Below are positions 41,422 through 51,126 of a stretch of 64,000 bases of DNA, in pieces. Under the pieces are notes generated by a model. That model was not told the origin of the DNA and made no database searches. It saw nothing but the letters and a program-made list of their open reading frames with translations. Source of the DNA: an uncultured Methylococcaceae bacterium (lineage in GTDB: Bacteria; Pseudomonadota; Gammaproteobacteria; Methylococcales; Methylomonadaceae). Position numbers and translations under genes: made by a program. Each line of letters starts with the position of its first letter. The stretch's first letter is position 1. The DNA lies in NCBI GenBank assembly GCA_903917345.1, contig CAIXAE010000008.1:186001-250000 (forward strand), in the 5' to 3' direction.

Positions 41422-42180
41422 TTACTCTTCTTTTAACTCCAATAACTCATCATCCATACCATAGCGAACTACTTTAATTCTTCCATTGTTGTTGGCAATA
41501 AAATCACCCGTCATTATGGGTAATTGAAAAGGAAATAAAGCGGGATTCGTTAATAAAACCTTTAGTGCACTCTTACCCTCGGGTTCTGCATGTAATCCTG
41601 CCTCAAGAAGTAAAATGGCTACAGCGGGATCATAAATAATTTGAGGCGAAGCCTGTTCATAACAGCCTTTTGAGGAAGAATCTTTCAAAACTTCCCAAGC
41701 GATAAAAGACCGTACGGTATATCTTGCATTACGTGCAACAGTCTCTCTGTCACCATATTGTTCTTTTAAACGATTAAAAACCTGGGCTTGTGTAATTTGC
41801 TCTTGAAGATTAAATAAACGCCCGGTTTGTTTAGCTACATTAAACCAAAAAGGATACGCAGCAGAAATAACCGCCCAATGCAGTGGCAACCATTCAGAAG
41901 TCAGTGACTCTCTGGCGAGGCTTAACGCGTCATCACGAAACTGAATTAACTCTTTATCTGGCGCAAACCAACAAGCAAGGAGAGAGATAGCCATTCCATA
42001 AGTATCTTTACCCCGCTCTCCGATGCCCCCACTTTGTTTCTGGGTACTTAGATAGTCATTCAAATCCACACGAATTTCTTTTTCAGACATGCCCGCCAAT
42101 AACATTTGTACAACCCGATCCATCCAATGTCTTTGAACAGTTTGTTTAATTCCTAATTTTTGATGTCGTTTGCTCAACAA
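41422..42180 (-). CDS. brxA: BREX protein BrxA
   Basis: This 252-residue protein occupies the last position of the operon, where type 3 BREX carries BrxA (DUF1819-type). The pattern fits: helical N-terminus, LARESLTSEWLPLHWAVISAAYPFW, then a winged-helix-like segment VARNARYTVRSFIAWEVLKD near residue 155. BrxA is a small DNA-binding component of BREX. The gene overlaps pglZ by 7 bp. The assignment leans on position and on fold-like patterns. Confidence 0.72.
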   Translation of the reverse strand: MLSKRHQKLGIKQTVQRHWMDRVVQMLLAGMSEKEIRVDLNDYLSTQKQSGGIGERGKDTYGMAISLLACWFAPDKELIQFRDDALSLARESLTSEWLPLHWAVISAAYPFWFNVAKQTGRLFNLQEQITQAQVFNRLKEQYGDRETVARNARYTVRSFIAWEVLKDSSSKGCYEQASPQIIYDPAVAILLLEAGLHAEPEGKSALKVLLTNPALFPFQLPIMTGDFIANNNGRIKVVRYGMDDELLELKEE

Positions 42181-44171
42181 TGTAATTTCCTTTCAAACTT
42201 TATTAAAGGCACCAAGACTTCTTCAAAAGCAATGCCGCCATGACCCACTATTTTTTCACTTGGATTTATAAACGCCTCATGACCGCCCGCAATAAGGGGA
42301 TAATATTGTGGTGGCAAACCAATGGGCTCCCATTCTTGTGCAAAATCTAATGCAGCCGCTGCCTGCGCTCTAAGTTCAAAAGTAGGATAGACTCTAACCC
42401 TCTCGCCTTTTAATTCGGCTATCACTCCTTCAGAAGGTCGGCCTCTGCCTTCACATTCAATATTGCCGTGATCAGACGTCAACCAAACTTGATAACCGTG
42501 TTCCAATAAATAATTAAGCAAGCTACTTAGATAGCCTGCTTGTGACCATTGTTTAATTTGATTATGCATCCCTGCTGAACCCAACTGCATACCGTGCATT
42601 ATTTTGTCGACCTTATCGACGACTAAACCCACTACTTTTGTCTTGCTGGGATTTAAATTTGCGTCTAACACACTTTCCACAACTCCATCGCCCAAGCCAC
42701 GTTGATAAGCAATATCTAAACGAGAAAACCCAAAATCTTCCCAGATTTGCCTCCACAACTTAGCTTCATTATTTGTTGTATTAATCGATAAAGGAAAATT
42801 ACGCGGTATCTTTCCTGAAAATGCAGTTTGCCGTGATACGCTAGTAAGTGTTGGAATCCAAGCAAACGTAACGGACTCTTTTATAGCAAGATGAGACACT
42901 TGTTCTTGTATAAATGGTCGGAGCGTCACCCATTGATCCAGTGCTAAACCATCAACCACCACTAAAGCGATTTTTTTGGCTTTGTTTAATTCAAATTCAC
43001 GAGCTAAATGCCTAGGCACATGATGTAACATTGCAGGCGTAGAGGGTGGCAAATTAATAAGACCCGCATAATTTGTCTTTAACCACTGTGCGAAGATGAC
43101 ATTGCTACCTAAGCTGAGTTGTTTTAACCTCGCTTTAGCCTCTGCATCCTCACCACAATGAACCTGAGCCGCTAATTCAGCATATTTCTGTGCAAAATCA
43201 AGCCAAGCAGAATGTCTACAAGTGATAGTAGGTATAACTTCTTCCAGATATTGAAATAAGCGGGTAAGTCGAACTTTTTCTTCTTCTGGCCCCGAGTCAA
43301 GCAACCCACTTTTTAACCATAAAGCTGATTGGTTAAACGATTTTGGCGCAAGTACCGGTGACAACTTACCTTCAACAAACAAATTATCGATATAGACTCT
43401 AATATCCTCATGGTCAAAAGGTAAAAAAGTCGGGCCTTGATAAATTAGCTGTGTGCTAAGCGCTCTTTCAGACACAGCATTATCTTGACTAAAATGCATT
43501 AAAAAGATTGGCCAACGTTCTTGTAAAAAAGCAAAGAAAGCGCTGGCCTCTGGGACAACATCCTCTAAGGGCCAATTTTTAAAACAAGTGTATTCTTTAA
43601 GCACTTGAATCAAGCGCTCTGTTAGAAGTATCGGTAATTGAAGTTTATTATAATGAAGACGCAATAAAGTTCTTAAGAGCGCAACTTCAGTGGTCAGTAA
43701 ATCTGTTTCAATATTAAAGACATGCTTTAGCATAAAATCTTTAGTGGCTTTATCGCCCAGACGTGCTGGAGTGAATTGTGTCTGCGCCTCGAACAACACA
43801 TCCAACAAGCCCCGATCAAATTGTTCTAGTACTGGATAACTTAAATTAGGAAACAAAGCACCTAAATCAAAGGCTAATTTTCTACCCATGTGAAGCAAAT
43901 CATAAGGTAATGAAGCTAGTTCGTTATTTTGCAAACGAAGAATAATGACTAAATCAGTATTTTCACCTTTATCCCATATAGATCTGTAATTTAACTCATA
44001 CACATAACGGAACTCGACCGGATCAGTAAACTCAAGTAACTCAAACCCTCGTTGAGATAACTCTATCACTAATTTTTCTTCAGTCAGCAAACCATCGGGA
44101 TCAGCCACCAAGGTAAGTTTACTAACATTAGGTACAAAGTCTTTTAGAATGACATCTCGCCAAGTAGCCAT
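42174..44171 (-). CDS. pglZ: BREX phosphatase-domain protein PglZ
   Basis: This 665-residue core BREX protein has a C-terminal PglZ alkaline-phosphatase-superfamily domain. The nucleophile region IALVVVDGLALDQW is near residue 400, TSDHGNIECEGRGRPSEG near 565 and GHGGIAFEEVLVPLI near the end supply the metal-ligand Asp/His residues. All key motifs are present. It overlaps brxHII by one base and brxA by 7 bp, so translation is coupled. Confidence 0.88.
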   Translation of the reverse strand: MATWRDVILKDFVPNVSKLTLVADPDGLLTEEKLVIELSQRGFELLEFTDPVEFRYVYELNYRSIWDKGENTDLVIILRLQNNELASLPYDLLHMGRKLAFDLGALFPNLSYPVLEQFDRGLLDVLFEAQTQFTPARLGDKATKDFMLKHVFNIETDLLTTEVALLRTLLRLHYNKLQLPILLTERLIQVLKEYTCFKNWPLEDVVPEASAFFAFLQERWPIFLMHFSQDNAVSERALSTQLIYQGPTFLPFDHEDIRVYIDNLFVEGKLSPVLAPKSFNQSALWLKSGLLDSGPEEEKVRLTRLFQYLEEVIPTITCRHSAWLDFAQKYAELAAQVHCGEDAEAKARLKQLSLGSNVIFAQWLKTNYAGLINLPPSTPAMLHHVPRHLAREFELNKAKKIALVVVDGLALDQWVTLRPFIQEQVSHLAIKESVTFAWIPTLTSVSRQTAFSGKIPRNFPLSINTTNNEAKLWRQIWEDFGFSRLDIAYQRGLGDGVVESVLDANLNPSKTKVVGLVVDKVDKIMHGMQLGSAGMHNQIKQWSQAGYLSSLLNYLLEHGYQVWLTSDHGNIECEGRGRPSEGVIAELKGERVRVYPTFELRAQAAAALDFAQEWEPIGLPPQYYPLIAGGHEAFINPSEKIVGHGGIAFEEVLVPLIKFERKLHC

Positions 44172-47164
44172 TAAACCAAGCCCTTTCCAAGGTGCAATAT
44201 AAATAGTGGCCTAAGTTCAGGGACAATTTGTTTGGCAGCCTTTAACTCTTTATACCACTCCTTTTCTTCAGTATCGCATTTTGCTAGTCGATATTGCCGC
44301 ACTTCGGGTAAACCAACAGACTCAATGGCTTTACGTCGTGCAGTAAAAGAACGACTACCGCGTTCTTCCTCACGGTTTAGCGCATTTAAATGCGCTTGTT
44401 GTAAGCTATCAAAAGCCTCTTGACCAGCAGGCTCAGCGCTTGCCGACATTTTATCAAAGGCAACTTGAGCCTCTGCTCCGACCAAACTATCAAGGACTTT
44501 AACCTCAACCGTTTGTAAGATTTCCCAGATATGACGTGCTGAAGGCAAAAACACTTTACCCTCCTCAGTCACAAAAACAGTAACATAACGTCGCCGAAGC
44601 GTAGGGATACGCAATAATTTACTTTCTTTATGCGCACCTGCTTCAAGTCTAATTTCAAACAACCCCCACAGACCCTTTAGCGAAGCCGGTAAATCTGGAA
44701 TAAAAACGCAAGGTATTGCTTGACCAATACTGAGTTGAGGTAGCTCAAGCGCTAAGCTTCTAATACGGTTATTTTCTAAATTAAGTAATTTTGACCCGGC
44801 TAGTCGTTCGGCTTCTTGCGTTGTAAACACACAATTTTTTAAACTAACCCCTTCAGGCCAGGTTAAAGTCCAACCACCTCGTTTTTTAGCGACGCTACCG
44901 CCGGCAGACTGAAGATAACTGAGCGTCATTTTTTCTACCCAGTGAGGTAAAGGATGGGAGCGCAAGCGATCTGCAACTAAAAGATCAGGTTGTTTGGAAG
45001 TTGCATAGATAGCTGAAGATTCTTTTACCTCGCGCAGTTCTTCACGAAGTTTTGTTAGTGTTTGTTCAACTGCTGCCTCAAGCGAGTTTGGTTTAAGCAA
45101 GGTTGCCGTAAAAAGCTCTTCAAAGAGCTGGCCGGCTTGGGCAGAATCCAGTACGTCCCCGGTTTTATCGATACCAAATTCTTCAAAAATAATGGCCAGT
45201 TTTTCTTCTAAAACTTCCCTAACCCGAAATTCAACAGAGTCTTCAAAGACAAAATTAAGCGCTTGCACAACTTTACTTTGACCAATACGATCAACACGAC
45301 CAATCCGCTGCTCTAAACGCATGGGATTCCAGGGCAAATCATAGTTAATAACGACATGACAAAATTGAAGATTTAACCCTTCACCACCGGCATCAGTAGA
45401 AACCAAAACTCTTGCTTGGTTTTGAAAAGCTTCTTGTGCCCGTTTGCGCTCTTCCATGGCCATAGAGCCATTCAACGTAACGACGGTAAGCCCCCTTGCT
45501 TCAAGAAATTCTTTTAGCATCGTTTGTGTGGGCACAAATTCAGTAAAAATAAGTATCTTTAAAGCAAGTTCATTCTCACTGGCTTGTAATTTATAAAGCC
45601 AGTCGAGTAAAGCTTCAGCTTTTGCATCAGGGCCGGCTTGCTCACAGTGGCGGGCAGCCCTGAGTAGCGTTTCAACATGAGCGCATTCTAAATGCAAGGC
45701 CTCGCCCTTTAGTTTTAATAAATCGTCTAGTTGCTCCTGACCAGCTTGGTCATAGAACTCCTCCAAGGTATCGCTTGTTTCCAGGTCAGCTTCACGCTCT
45801 TCAAGCGGTAAAGCGTTTTGCTGTCGGTTTTCTTGAAGTACGATAAGGCGTCGTTCTAAGGTCGTACGAATAGCCCGGGTACTCGAAACGACCAAGCGTT
45901 GCATTAAAATCATCAAAAAACCGAAATGCCGTTTTTTATCAAGCAACGCTTGGTTATAGCCTTCACGTACATAATCGCTGACTGCTTCATATAACTGCTT
46001 CTGTAAAGCATGCCTAGACTCCCATTGAACGGCTACCATTTGTGTGCGTCTGGGTCTAAATAACGGCTTACCCTCTGCCGTCAAGGCGTTACGTTTTTCG
46101 GTACGAATAACAAAAGGGGCGACGCGTTGACGCGTCACGCTGCCTTGCTCAGGAAAGGCTTCAGCATCAAGTAGTGTTAACAACCGATGAAAAGCATCAC
46201 TTTTACCTTGGTGTGGCGTTGCTGATAAAAGAAGTAGATAAGGCGCTGCTTCAGCCAAACCACGGCCTAATTTATAACGGGCGACTTGCTCACTGCTACC
46301 GCCTAAACGATGCGCCTCATCAATAATAACCAAGTCCCAACCTGCTGTTATCAAATCTTCAAAGCGACTACTGTTGTACTGGTCAAGCTTTTCTTGACTC
46401 CAGCCCCGGCGTTTTTCTAAGGGTTTAACGGAATCCAACGAGACGACAACTTGAGTAAAGGTCCGCCAAGGATTTGCTTGTTGCCAAGTATCCGGTTCCT
46501 CCAAGTACTGTAGCTTGTTTTGTTGTGTCCAGTAACGTGCCTGGCCACCGCCGTTCATGCGTTTTAAGGTCGCGAGGTCCTCACCTAAAATCAATTGAAA
46601 ATCTTCAGAAAAATGGGTGCGCATTTCACTAAGCCACTGGGTCGCCAAGCCTTTAGGTGCCACTACTAAGGTTCTACGTACCAAGCCGCGTAATTTTAGC
46701 TCGCGCAGGACTAAACCGGCCTCAATCGTTTTACCCAAGCCCACTTCATCTGCCAGTAAATAACGTATACCATCACCGGCAACGGCACGCGTTAAAGCTT
46801 CTAGTTGATGCGGTAAAGGAATAACGTTACATTCCATGGGAGCCAATAATACCGGCCCCTCTGTGCCAGTACTTCCACCTTCTAATACTTCGGCTACTTT
46901 AGCCGCAGAAGCAATATAACCAATCCGAAAGCCTTCAAGTTCCGGTGAAAGCTGAGCGATCAGTGGTTGTAAAGCAGAACGTGGAAGGCGTACAACTATA
47001 TCTTGAGTGGGCAGCCAAACACGGCAAACTGTCTGTCCCCATAAAGTTTGTTCATCGAGGAGTTTGCAGGCGCAGTTGTGGGTAGTGCTGAAGTACCAAG
47101 ACTCAAGAGGTAATTTCGCCAGCTCATCAGGCGATGGTTTTGCTTCGGGCTTATTCGTATCCAT
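44171..47164 (-). CDS. brxHII: BREX Snf2-type helicase BrxHII
   Basis: This 997-residue SF2/Snf2-like helicase has Walker A LADEVGLGKTIEAGLVLREL (near residue 140), DEAH in VIIDEAHRLGG (near 280), LLLSATPHQGK, and the C-terminal motifs VSTDAGGEGLNLQ and EQRIGRVDRIGQ (near 600-640). BrxHII is the type-defining helicase of BREX type 3 and lies directly before pglZ. It starts 20 bp after the 92-residue unknown gene. Motifs are intact. Confidence 0.87.
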   Translation of the reverse strand: MDTNKPEAKPSPDELAKLPLESWYFSTTHNCACKLLDEQTLWGQTVCRVWLPTQDIVVRLPRSALQPLIAQLSPELEGFRIGYIASAAKVAEVLEGGSTGTEGPVLLAPMECNVIPLPHQLEALTRAVAGDGIRYLLADEVGLGKTIEAGLVLRELKLRGLVRRTLVVAPKGLATQWLSEMRTHFSEDFQLILGEDLATLKRMNGGGQARYWTQQNKLQYLEEPDTWQQANPWRTFTQVVVSLDSVKPLEKRRGWSQEKLDQYNSSRFEDLITAGWDLVIIDEAHRLGGSSEQVARYKLGRGLAEAAPYLLLLSATPHQGKSDAFHRLLTLLDAEAFPEQGSVTRQRVAPFVIRTEKRNALTAEGKPLFRPRRTQMVAVQWESRHALQKQLYEAVSDYVREGYNQALLDKKRHFGFLMILMQRLVVSSTRAIRTTLERRLIVLQENRQQNALPLEEREADLETSDTLEEFYDQAGQEQLDDLLKLKGEALHLECAHVETLLRAARHCEQAGPDAKAEALLDWLYKLQASENELALKILIFTEFVPTQTMLKEFLEARGLTVVTLNGSMAMEERKRAQEAFQNQARVLVSTDAGGEGLNLQFCHVVINYDLPWNPMRLEQRIGRVDRIGQSKVVQALNFVFEDSVEFRVREVLEEKLAIIFEEFGIDKTGDVLDSAQAGQLFEELFTATLLKPNSLEAAVEQTLTKLREELREVKESSAIYATSKQPDLLVADRLRSHPLPHWVEKMTLSYLQSAGGSVAKKRGGWTLTWPEGVSLKNCVFTTQEAERLAGSKLLNLENNRIRSLALELPQLSIGQAIPCVFIPDLPASLKGLWGLFEIRLEAGAHKESKLLRIPTLRRRYVTVFVTEEGKVFLPSARHIWEILQTVEVKVLDSLVGAEAQVAFDKMSASAEPAGQEAFDSLQQAHLNALNREEERGSRSFTARRKAIESVGLPEVRQYRLAKCDTEEKEWYKELKAAKQIVPELRPLFILHLGKGLV

Positions 47165-47184
47165 TCGTTATTTTAGATTTAGTT

Positions 47185-47463
47185 TTACTTTATCCCGACA
47201 CGTTCTTGAAAGGTTTTTTCGCAAGTATCACCAGATATGGCCAGATCATACTCGCGTAAAATAGTTTCAAGTTGTCTTAACTGGTTCATAACATCACGCA
47301 TAAACTCAACAGTCTTAGGCTCTAACTCGAAGCCATAATGATGATCACCTTCTTTGATAACCCGATGTTCATAAGAAATGTCGTTATATTCGATATCGTG
47401 TGCCAATTGTTCAGCGATATTTCCTAAATAAGATTGTTGATGGTCAAAATGTCCACCGCTCAT
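47185..47463 (-). CDS. Small acidic protein of unknown function inside the defence operon
   Basis: This 92-residue protein starts MSGGHFDHQQ, a recognisable start of a widespread small-protein family of unknown function that I have no name for. The rest is helical and acidic, with a SGDTCEKTFQERV end. The ATG at 47463 follows GGGA and is preferred to a GTG four codons earlier. It sits between the Gabija-like pair and brxHII, 72 bp after the helicase gene and 20 bp before brxHII. Confidence 0.6.
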   Translation of the reverse strand: MSGGHFDHQQSYLGNIAEQLAHDIEYNDISYEHRVIKEGDHHYGFELEPKTVEFMRDVMNQLRQLETILREYDLAISGDTCEKTFQERVGIK

Positions 47464-47535
47464 AATATTTCCCACTGTTTCACAATGTAATTAAAAAATA
47501 GATTCATCATTACTTTTTGTGCTTTAGAAAACATC

Positions 47536-49416
47536 TTATCCATCCAAAACCCCCATTTCCGTCAAGAAACGAGACGGTTTTTTTGCCCATCCGAAGTATT
47601 TCTTCGCATAACTCAGATACAAGTATCTTGAGGATCTCGTAATGGCTACAAAGCAACTTCTTCGTTCTTCTTGAATTGATTTATCGCCATTCTTGATAGC
47701 AAAATAAGTAGGGAATTGGTCTTCGGCTAAACCAATAATAAATACATTATCAAACTCCATACCCTTAGCTGTATGTACCGTTTGTAGCCTGACACAATCT
47801 TTGAGAAGCACTTTTGATTTGGGTGTTAAATCTAACTCTTGTAAAAACACATGCAGACTTACGCCTTCGCCGTGTTCTCTGTGAATATCATCAGAGATAC
47901 GATGCCAATTAACTTTGTCATCACTATAATCTGGGTAAAAGTCATCATCGCTGAATTGTTTATTTAAAATATCGAAGCATTGAAATGACTCGAGCACAAA
48001 GGACTTAAAGTCCATAAAGTCACACAAGGTTCTTTGTCCAAGCATACAAAAGTCTAACAATGATTCACTTTCAGATGCCATAAGAAAAAAAGCTCGAAGT
48101 ATTGTGATTGACTCAACATTCGCTTTTGCGACAACATCTTCCGCAGAAAGAGTAATTCCATTAATTAGAGTTGTGACTGAACAAAGTTTATTTAGAATAC
48201 TTCGGGAGTCAGGAGCATTAGCCAATTTGATCGAATAATACAGCGTTAACACAAGTGAACTAGTAAAATCTTGATGTTTATTGACTATTTCTGCTTCAAT
48301 TCCTCTATTTTTCAACGCTGCCTGTGCCTGTGACAATAATTTATTGCTCCTCGCAATAACCAAGCAGCTTTCACGCTGATTTTTTGGGATTACCTCAAGT
48401 TCAGCGATTAAGCCTTCGACTTCAGCATCCAAATCACTAAATTCTGCAATTTTTATTACACCTTGTTTTTGGCTATGCGAAACACCTATTTCTTTTGCTT
48501 CTAACCGATTAGAATTATGGGCAATTAAGCGGTTAGCAATGTCAACTACTTCTTGCGGACAACGGTAATTCTCTGGAAGCTGTATGATTTTCGGTAGATA
48601 GTCCTTTTTTAACGCCTCCAATCTCTTGGGGTCGGCACCATTCCATTGAAAGATCACTTGATCGTCATCTGCAACAACAAAAAGATTAGCTGTGTTTGAT
48701 TCGGCTAACAACTTAAGAATTTTATATTGTGCCAGGTTAGTATCCTGAAATTCATCAACGCAGATATAGCGGTAAACCGTTTTTACCTGACGAGCAATGC
48801 GAGGCATGGTCTCAAGTAATTTTCTTGAGAAATACAACATCGAACCAAAATCAAGTTGATTGCCTTCTGTCAATTTTTGCAAATAACCTTTGAATACAGC
48901 TTGTAGAATAAGACAAGATTCTTGTTGCTCCTCTTTAAAATGAGCGGGTAAATCCTCTGCGTTAATACCATGCGTGAACATGATATCAATCTTCTTCAGC
49001 AAGTCTTCAGGATCATCAATCTCAATTATGTTCTGGTCTTTCAGTTCCTTAAGAAGTGCAATTCGATCCTTGTCATCAGTAATAACCGAAAAATCCGGGC
49101 GTAACCCTAAATGACTGCCGTGTTGCCTCAGAATATCCGTACAGAATGAATGAATTGTACGAACCTGAATTCTGCGATTGTTTTCGCCAAGTAGTTCTTG
49201 GATACGTTTCTGCATCTCGTTTGCTGCTTTAACGGTAAAAGTAACCCCCAATATTCGATAAGTCTCATCCGGGTTATTTCTAATCAAATTCGCAATGCGT
49301 AAAGTAAGAACAGCCGTTTTTCCTGAGCCTGGGCCAGCTAATACCAATAGCGGGCCATCAAGCCATTCCGCAGCTTGGCGCTGATTTTCATTTAAGGTGT
49401 CAACAGTCAGGCTCAT
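47536..49416 (-). CDS. gajB: Gabija-like UvrD/PcrA-type helicase (GajB-like)
   Basis: This 626-residue SF1 helicase has Walker A AGPGSGKTAVL (near residue 31), TFTVKAANEMQ, VRTIHSFC (near 85), the DEFQDT box (near 226), LPENYRCP (near 285) and VHTAKGMEFDNVFI (near 545). A UvrD-type helicase encoded by an ATGA overlap behind an OLD/TOPRIM nuclease is the Gabija layout. GajB senses nucleotide depletion and DNA ends and works with GajA. It is longer than the best-known GajB (about 500 residues). Confidence 0.82.
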   Translation of the reverse strand: MSLTVDTLNENQRQAAEWLDGPLLVLAGPGSGKTAVLTLRIANLIRNNPDETYRILGVTFTVKAANEMQKRIQELLGENNRRIQVRTIHSFCTDILRQHGSHLGLRPDFSVITDDKDRIALLKELKDQNIIEIDDPEDLLKKIDIMFTHGINAEDLPAHFKEEQQESCLILQAVFKGYLQKLTEGNQLDFGSMLYFSRKLLETMPRIARQVKTVYRYICVDEFQDTNLAQYKILKLLAESNTANLFVVADDDQVIFQWNGADPKRLEALKKDYLPKIIQLPENYRCPQEVVDIANRLIAHNSNRLEAKEIGVSHSQKQGVIKIAEFSDLDAEVEGLIAELEVIPKNQRESCLVIARSNKLLSQAQAALKNRGIEAEIVNKHQDFTSSLVLTLYYSIKLANAPDSRSILNKLCSVTTLINGITLSAEDVVAKANVESITILRAFFLMASESESLLDFCMLGQRTLCDFMDFKSFVLESFQCFDILNKQFSDDDFYPDYSDDKVNWHRISDDIHREHGEGVSLHVFLQELDLTPKSKVLLKDCVRLQTVHTAKGMEFDNVFIIGLAEDQFPTYFAIKNGDKSIQEERRSCFVAITRSSRYLYLSYAKKYFGWAKKPSRFLTEMGVLDG

Positions 49417-51125
49417 TGGTCATCTCCCTCGATTTTCGAAAGCTTGGTTAGAATGTCTTTTATTTCACTAGGTACGCCATCCGGGCCTTGTTCTTTCATT
49501 AAAAGAATTGCTTCAAGTGCAGCGGCAGGCTTTGAAAATCCTCGAAAATTCTTGATGATTTTATACACCTGATTCCAGTAGGCATAAGAGTCAACTGGTT
49601 CAGTTAATTCAGAAATTTTCTGTGGAACTACTCCATCTCGATACGGTTTGCCGTAACCAGCACGACATAAAAGGACATCAGTATTTGGACTAGAAAGTTT
49701 GGTGATATAGTCGGCATCTTTTCGTCCATCAAGAAGAGTTTTGGCGGCAGTAATATACCGTTGACCGCCCTCATCATTGTCAGCAACGACATGCCATTTT
49801 ATTCCAAGAGCATCAGCTACTTTGATGAAAATACTAGGTCCACCAGCTTGACTAACCTCTATCAGGCGAATACCCATTTGATGTAAATTGACTCCAAGAA
49901 TATCGGCACATTCAACAAAGACGGAAACTTCAGTTTCGCCCTCAACCAACAGCCAATATTTTGCAAACAACAACTCACCACGATTTCGTTTGACGTGATG
50001 ATTGAATTTTCGTAAATCTTCCTCTGAAAGCAGATTATTAGGGATAGATTTACATTCAGTTGTAGTATGGGTCTTATTTAAACGCCGCAATTTATCAACC
50101 GGCACTTCTGACAAAATATCACCAGAGTGTGTGGCAATGATCTTTTGTCCAGGTAACGTTAATATTAATGACCATAACGCACGGATAGCATTTGGATGAA
50201 GATGCGCTTCTGGTTCTTCAATTGCTATAATGGGATCAGCAAACTTATCTATATCGGCTTTTAACCGGGTTTTCATGTACGCACTGAAGAGTAAAAGCAC
50301 AGAAAGACTTTGTGTCCCCTCGCCATGACTTCGTATTGGTATTTTGGCATTAGAGCCGGTAAGAAGATTGACCTCTGTATAACGTAATGCCTTGTAAACA
50401 TCAGCTGCAATTGGATCTACAGAGACAGAATCTGCTTTCCCCACTGATACTAGCTCCGATATACGCTTTACTTCCTCAGTAACATCCTTGAAGCTCGTAT
50501 GTGCATCGACAATCTTCTGATTCACATTGCTAAGCTCTTCTTCAAGCGTTTTTCTCGTGTCTTCGTCAATGTCTTTATTTTTTAAGAATGACGACCAGTA
50601 AGTCGATTGCCCATGAAACTCATCTTTGGCTGAACGCAACGCAGTTTGAAAGAAAAACGGTCGCAACCGACGTAAATCTTTAAGCAAGCCTTGTTTGCCG
50701 AGCATTTCATTGTCGGCATCATCAAGGAAGCACCAACTTTGTGTTAGATTGGCATCGCTAGCCACATATTGAGCGGTTAACTGTAGCTTAATCATTGCAT
50801 AAGCACTTCCGACGATCACATCATTAAGTGTTTGAATACAGTAGTCAGGCCAAAGATATTCTTCAGTTTCTGCAAAGTAGAAGGTAAGCTGGATCGGCTT
50901 GCTAGATGCAAGATCATTACATTCACCATTGCGATGGAAGTCGTGTTCAGAAAAGTTACAGGTTTTATCGGATTTGATTGTTTCCAGACCAAAACGAAGT
51001 GCTTCAAGTACAGTGGTCTTGCCGCTATTGTTCTCACCAATAAGTACAGTGATGTCACGATCAAGCTCTATTTCAAGTGACGTTATTCCACGAAAATTTT
51101 CAATCTTTAGCCGATTAAGACGCAT
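49413..51125 (-). CDS. gajA: Gabija-like OLD-family ATPase/TOPRIM nuclease (GajA-like)
   Basis: This 570-residue protein has an N-terminal ABC-type ATPase (Walker A GENNSGKTTVLEAL near residue 31, SHGEGTQSLSVLLLFSAY signature near 270, IAIEEPEAHLHPNA near 305) and a C-terminal TOPRIM nuclease domain (LLVEGETEVSVF near 400, VVADNDEGG near 455). This architecture and length match GajA of Gabija, an ATP-inhibited site-specific nuclease. It starts 1 bp after the pglX fragment and overlaps the helicase by 4 bp. Confidence 0.85.
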   Translation of the reverse strand: MRLNRLKIENFRGITSLEIELDRDITVLIGENNSGKTTVLEALRFGLETIKSDKTCNFSEHDFHRNGECNDLASSKPIQLTFYFAETEEYLWPDYCIQTLNDVIVGSAYAMIKLQLTAQYVASDANLTQSWCFLDDADNEMLGKQGLLKDLRRLRPFFFQTALRSAKDEFHGQSTYWSSFLKNKDIDEDTRKTLEEELSNVNQKIVDAHTSFKDVTEEVKRISELVSVGKADSVSVDPIAADVYKALRYTEVNLLTGSNAKIPIRSHGEGTQSLSVLLLFSAYMKTRLKADIDKFADPIIAIEEPEAHLHPNAIRALWSLILTLPGQKIIATHSGDILSEVPVDKLRRLNKTHTTTECKSIPNNLLSEEDLRKFNHHVKRNRGELLFAKYWLLVEGETEVSVFVECADILGVNLHQMGIRLIEVSQAGGPSIFIKVADALGIKWHVVADNDEGGQRYITAAKTLLDGRKDADYITKLSSPNTDVLLCRAGYGKPYRDGVVPQKISELTEPVDSYAYWNQVYKIIKNFRGFSKPAAALEAILLMKEQGPDGVPSEIKDILTKLSKIEGDDQ

Positions 51126-51126
51126 C

